NCBI GenBank assembly: GCA_946482295.1
Contig: CAMLRB010000089.1
Coordinates: 1-13,717 of the forward strand
Source of the DNA: an uncultured Bacteriovorax sp.
GTDB taxonomy: Bacteria > Bdellovibrionota > Bacteriovoracia > Bacteriovoracales > Bacteriovoracaceae
Length of the DNA: 13,717 nucleotides
Direction of reading: 5' to 3'
Shown here: piece after piece, positions 12,601 to 13,717 of the stretch
How positions within the stretch are numbered: position 1 is the stretch's first letter
How the letters are laid out: each line of letters begins with the position of its first letter
Notes under the pieces: model-generated
Database searches by the model: none
Told to the model about the DNA's origin: nothing
Seen by the model: the letters and a program-made list of their open reading frames with translations, nothing else
Position numbers and translations under genes: made by a program

Positions 12601-13717
12601 CTAATTCATCTGAAAGTACTGAAGGTGTTCGTGTAAAAATAAGGATAGCGATTTGAACTATAAAGAATGTTCCTAAGAAAATCGCGCCACCTTCAGAAAA
12701 TCCATAAGAGTGAAGTCCTGAAGCAAGGATATAATTAACTCCAAACCAGGCCATCATAACACTCATGAAAGCTCCGGCCGTGACTAGAACAAAACGATTT
12801 GTTTTAATCCACGTCGTGTAGCGACCATGCAGAATCGCCATATAGATACAAAGAACAATTAAACTCCAAGTTTCTTTCGGATCCCATCCCCAGAAACGTC
12901 CCCACGAATAATCGGCCCAAACTCCACCGAGAATAATTCCAGCGGCCAGTAAAGTCGTTCCCCATTTTAGAGTCGTGTAGATAATGTCAGAATGAATTTT
13001 TTCTTCTTTCGCATTCATTTTTCCCAAACGTTTTTTAATGAGAATTGTGTTTGCGAGAATCCAGCTGAGGGCCAAAGCACCATAAGAAAGAATGATTGTT
13101 GTAACGTGAGTTGAAAGCCAAAAGTTATCGCGAAGAACGGGAACGAGTGGAGAAATAGTTGCGGTTAACATTCCGTTAGCGAAGTTGATCATCATTAAAG
13201 TACAAAGTGAGTAAGCAAGTCCCATATACACAAAAACTTTTTCTTTTTTAATGTGCCCTAAGATCATGGCCAGGATGAGGGCCCCTAAACCTGAAAAGAG
13301 AACTGTTTCATACATGTTTGTAATGGGCGCACGTCCTGAAATGATGACTCGAAAAGTAATCAGAGCGAGTTGGGCCAATACTGATAGAGAGGCGAGAGAG
13401 AGTGCGATAAAGAAATTTTTGAAGAGAACCATCGCGCAAAGAGCGAGCAGTGTAAGGACCATTGAAATTGTTGGAAGATGCGACTTCGCGTAGTAATACT
13501 CCAGCATATACTTATCGCCAGAGGTTTGGTCATAGTTTGTTTTTGATTTCATAAGCACTGGAAGAAAAGGATCAGCAGGAGTGATGGCCTTTTGAGCAAC
13601 TACCTTTTCTTCAGTTAAATAAGAGACAAGTGGTTGCCAAGAAAGTTCAGTTCCAATGACTTCAGCAAGTGTCCAGTTCGTTCCATTTTGAATTTCTTTA
13701 TAAAGAAAAATATTGTC
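12584..13717 (-). CDS. ccsA: Cytochrome c biogenesis protein, CcsA/ResC family (5' truncated by window edge)
   Basis: Membrane protein of System II cytochrome c maturation that carries haem across the membrane for attachment to apocytochrome. The haem-handling WWD motif is plain at 12866-12919 (WADYSWGRFWGWDPKETW), followed by the conserved SLIVLCIYMAILHGR segment. Histidines in STHV, LHGR and LHSYGF match the flanking and membrane His positions of the family. About eight hydrophobic segments are visible. The frame stays open from the GTG at 13558 through 53 further codons to the window edge (NWTLAEVIGTELSWQPLVSY and so on), so the true start is outside. The present part already carries about 80 soluble-looking residues before the first membrane segment, so this is a CcsA with an N-terminal extension, possibly a CcsB(A)-type fusion. 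The stop lies inside the terminator loop. CcmC/CcmF are less likely given the motif context. Confidence 0.9.
   Translation of the reverse strand, partial: DNIFLYKEIQNGTNWTLAEVIGTELSWQPLVSYLTEEKVVAQKAITPADPFLPVLMKSKTNYDQTSGDKYMLEYYYAKSHLPTISMVLTLLALCAMVLFKNFFIALSLASLSVLAQLALITFRVIISGRAPITNMYETVLFSGLGALILAMILGHIKKEKVFVYMGLAYSLCTLMMINFANGMLTATISPLVPVLRDNFWLSTHVTTIILSYGALALSWILANTILIKKRLGKMNAKEEKIHSDIIYTTLKWGTTLLAAGIILGGVWADYSWGRFWGWDPKETWSLIVLCIYMAILHGRYTTWIKTNRFVLVTAGAFMSVMMAWFGVNYILASGLHSYGFSEGGAIFLGTFFIVQIAILIFTRTPSVLSDELEESVS

Noticed and set aside
13251..13493. Plus-strand frame opposite the CcsA gene
   Set aside because: It is antisense to conserved CcsA membrane segments and has no ribosome binding site or recognisable domain.
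1..13717. Defence system, prophage, transposon or CRISPR
   Set aside because: No repeat array, transposase, integrase, terminal repeats, nuclease or restriction-type gene could be found on either strand.

Overview
The window reads as chromosomal DNA of a low-GC, Gram-negative member of the Bdellovibrionota, most likely a Bacteriovorax/Peredibacter-type lineage. This is inferred from three things: an elongation factor G of the mitochondrial-EFG1-like (spdEFG1) type, a high density of small secreted proteins of no recognised family, and secreted V8-like serine proteases. No tRNA, rRNA, CRISPR array, insertion sequence or phage gene is visible. No gene-free stretch exceeds about 110 bases.

Layout, left to right. 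(1) The 3' two thirds of an EF-G gene end at a textbook intrinsic terminator. (2) Three genes for exported proteins of unknown function follow: a 10-cysteine protein, then two tandem paralogues sharing a 61-residue C-terminal module with two cysteines 28 residues apart. (3) A tightly packed operon encodes a LysR-type regulator, a CCA-adding tRNA nucleotidyltransferase and a GNAT acetyltransferase, joined by two ATGA stop/start overlaps. (4) Next come a small winged-helix protein and a DUF3050 protein with a haem-oxygenase-like fold. (5) A 416-residue exported orphan protein has a strong ribosome binding site and its own strong terminator. (6) Two adjacent V8-like (S1B) serine protease genes follow, then an aldo/keto reductase with an unusual large insertion. 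(7) A small exported protein gene converges on the 3' end of a cytochrome c maturation gene (CcsA/ResC family, minus strand), which runs off the right edge. The two share a terminator stem.

The most unusual content is regulatory rather than protein-coding. The start codon of the second protease (9803) lies in the loop of a stem-loop followed by eight T, the same shape as the genuine terminators in this window. The Shine-Dalgarno sequence of the exported protein at 12050 is locked in an 11-bp hairpin, and an alternative upstream hairpin competes for the same bases. Leaders of other secreted-protein genes also carry CCTCC elements or inverted repeats near their Shine-Dalgarno sequences. Together these suggest RNA-level control of several secreted proteins, but this is inference from sequence and has not been computed or tested.

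If the lineage assignment is right, the proteases and small exported proteins are plausible parts of a predatory secretome. Nothing in the window proves predation.
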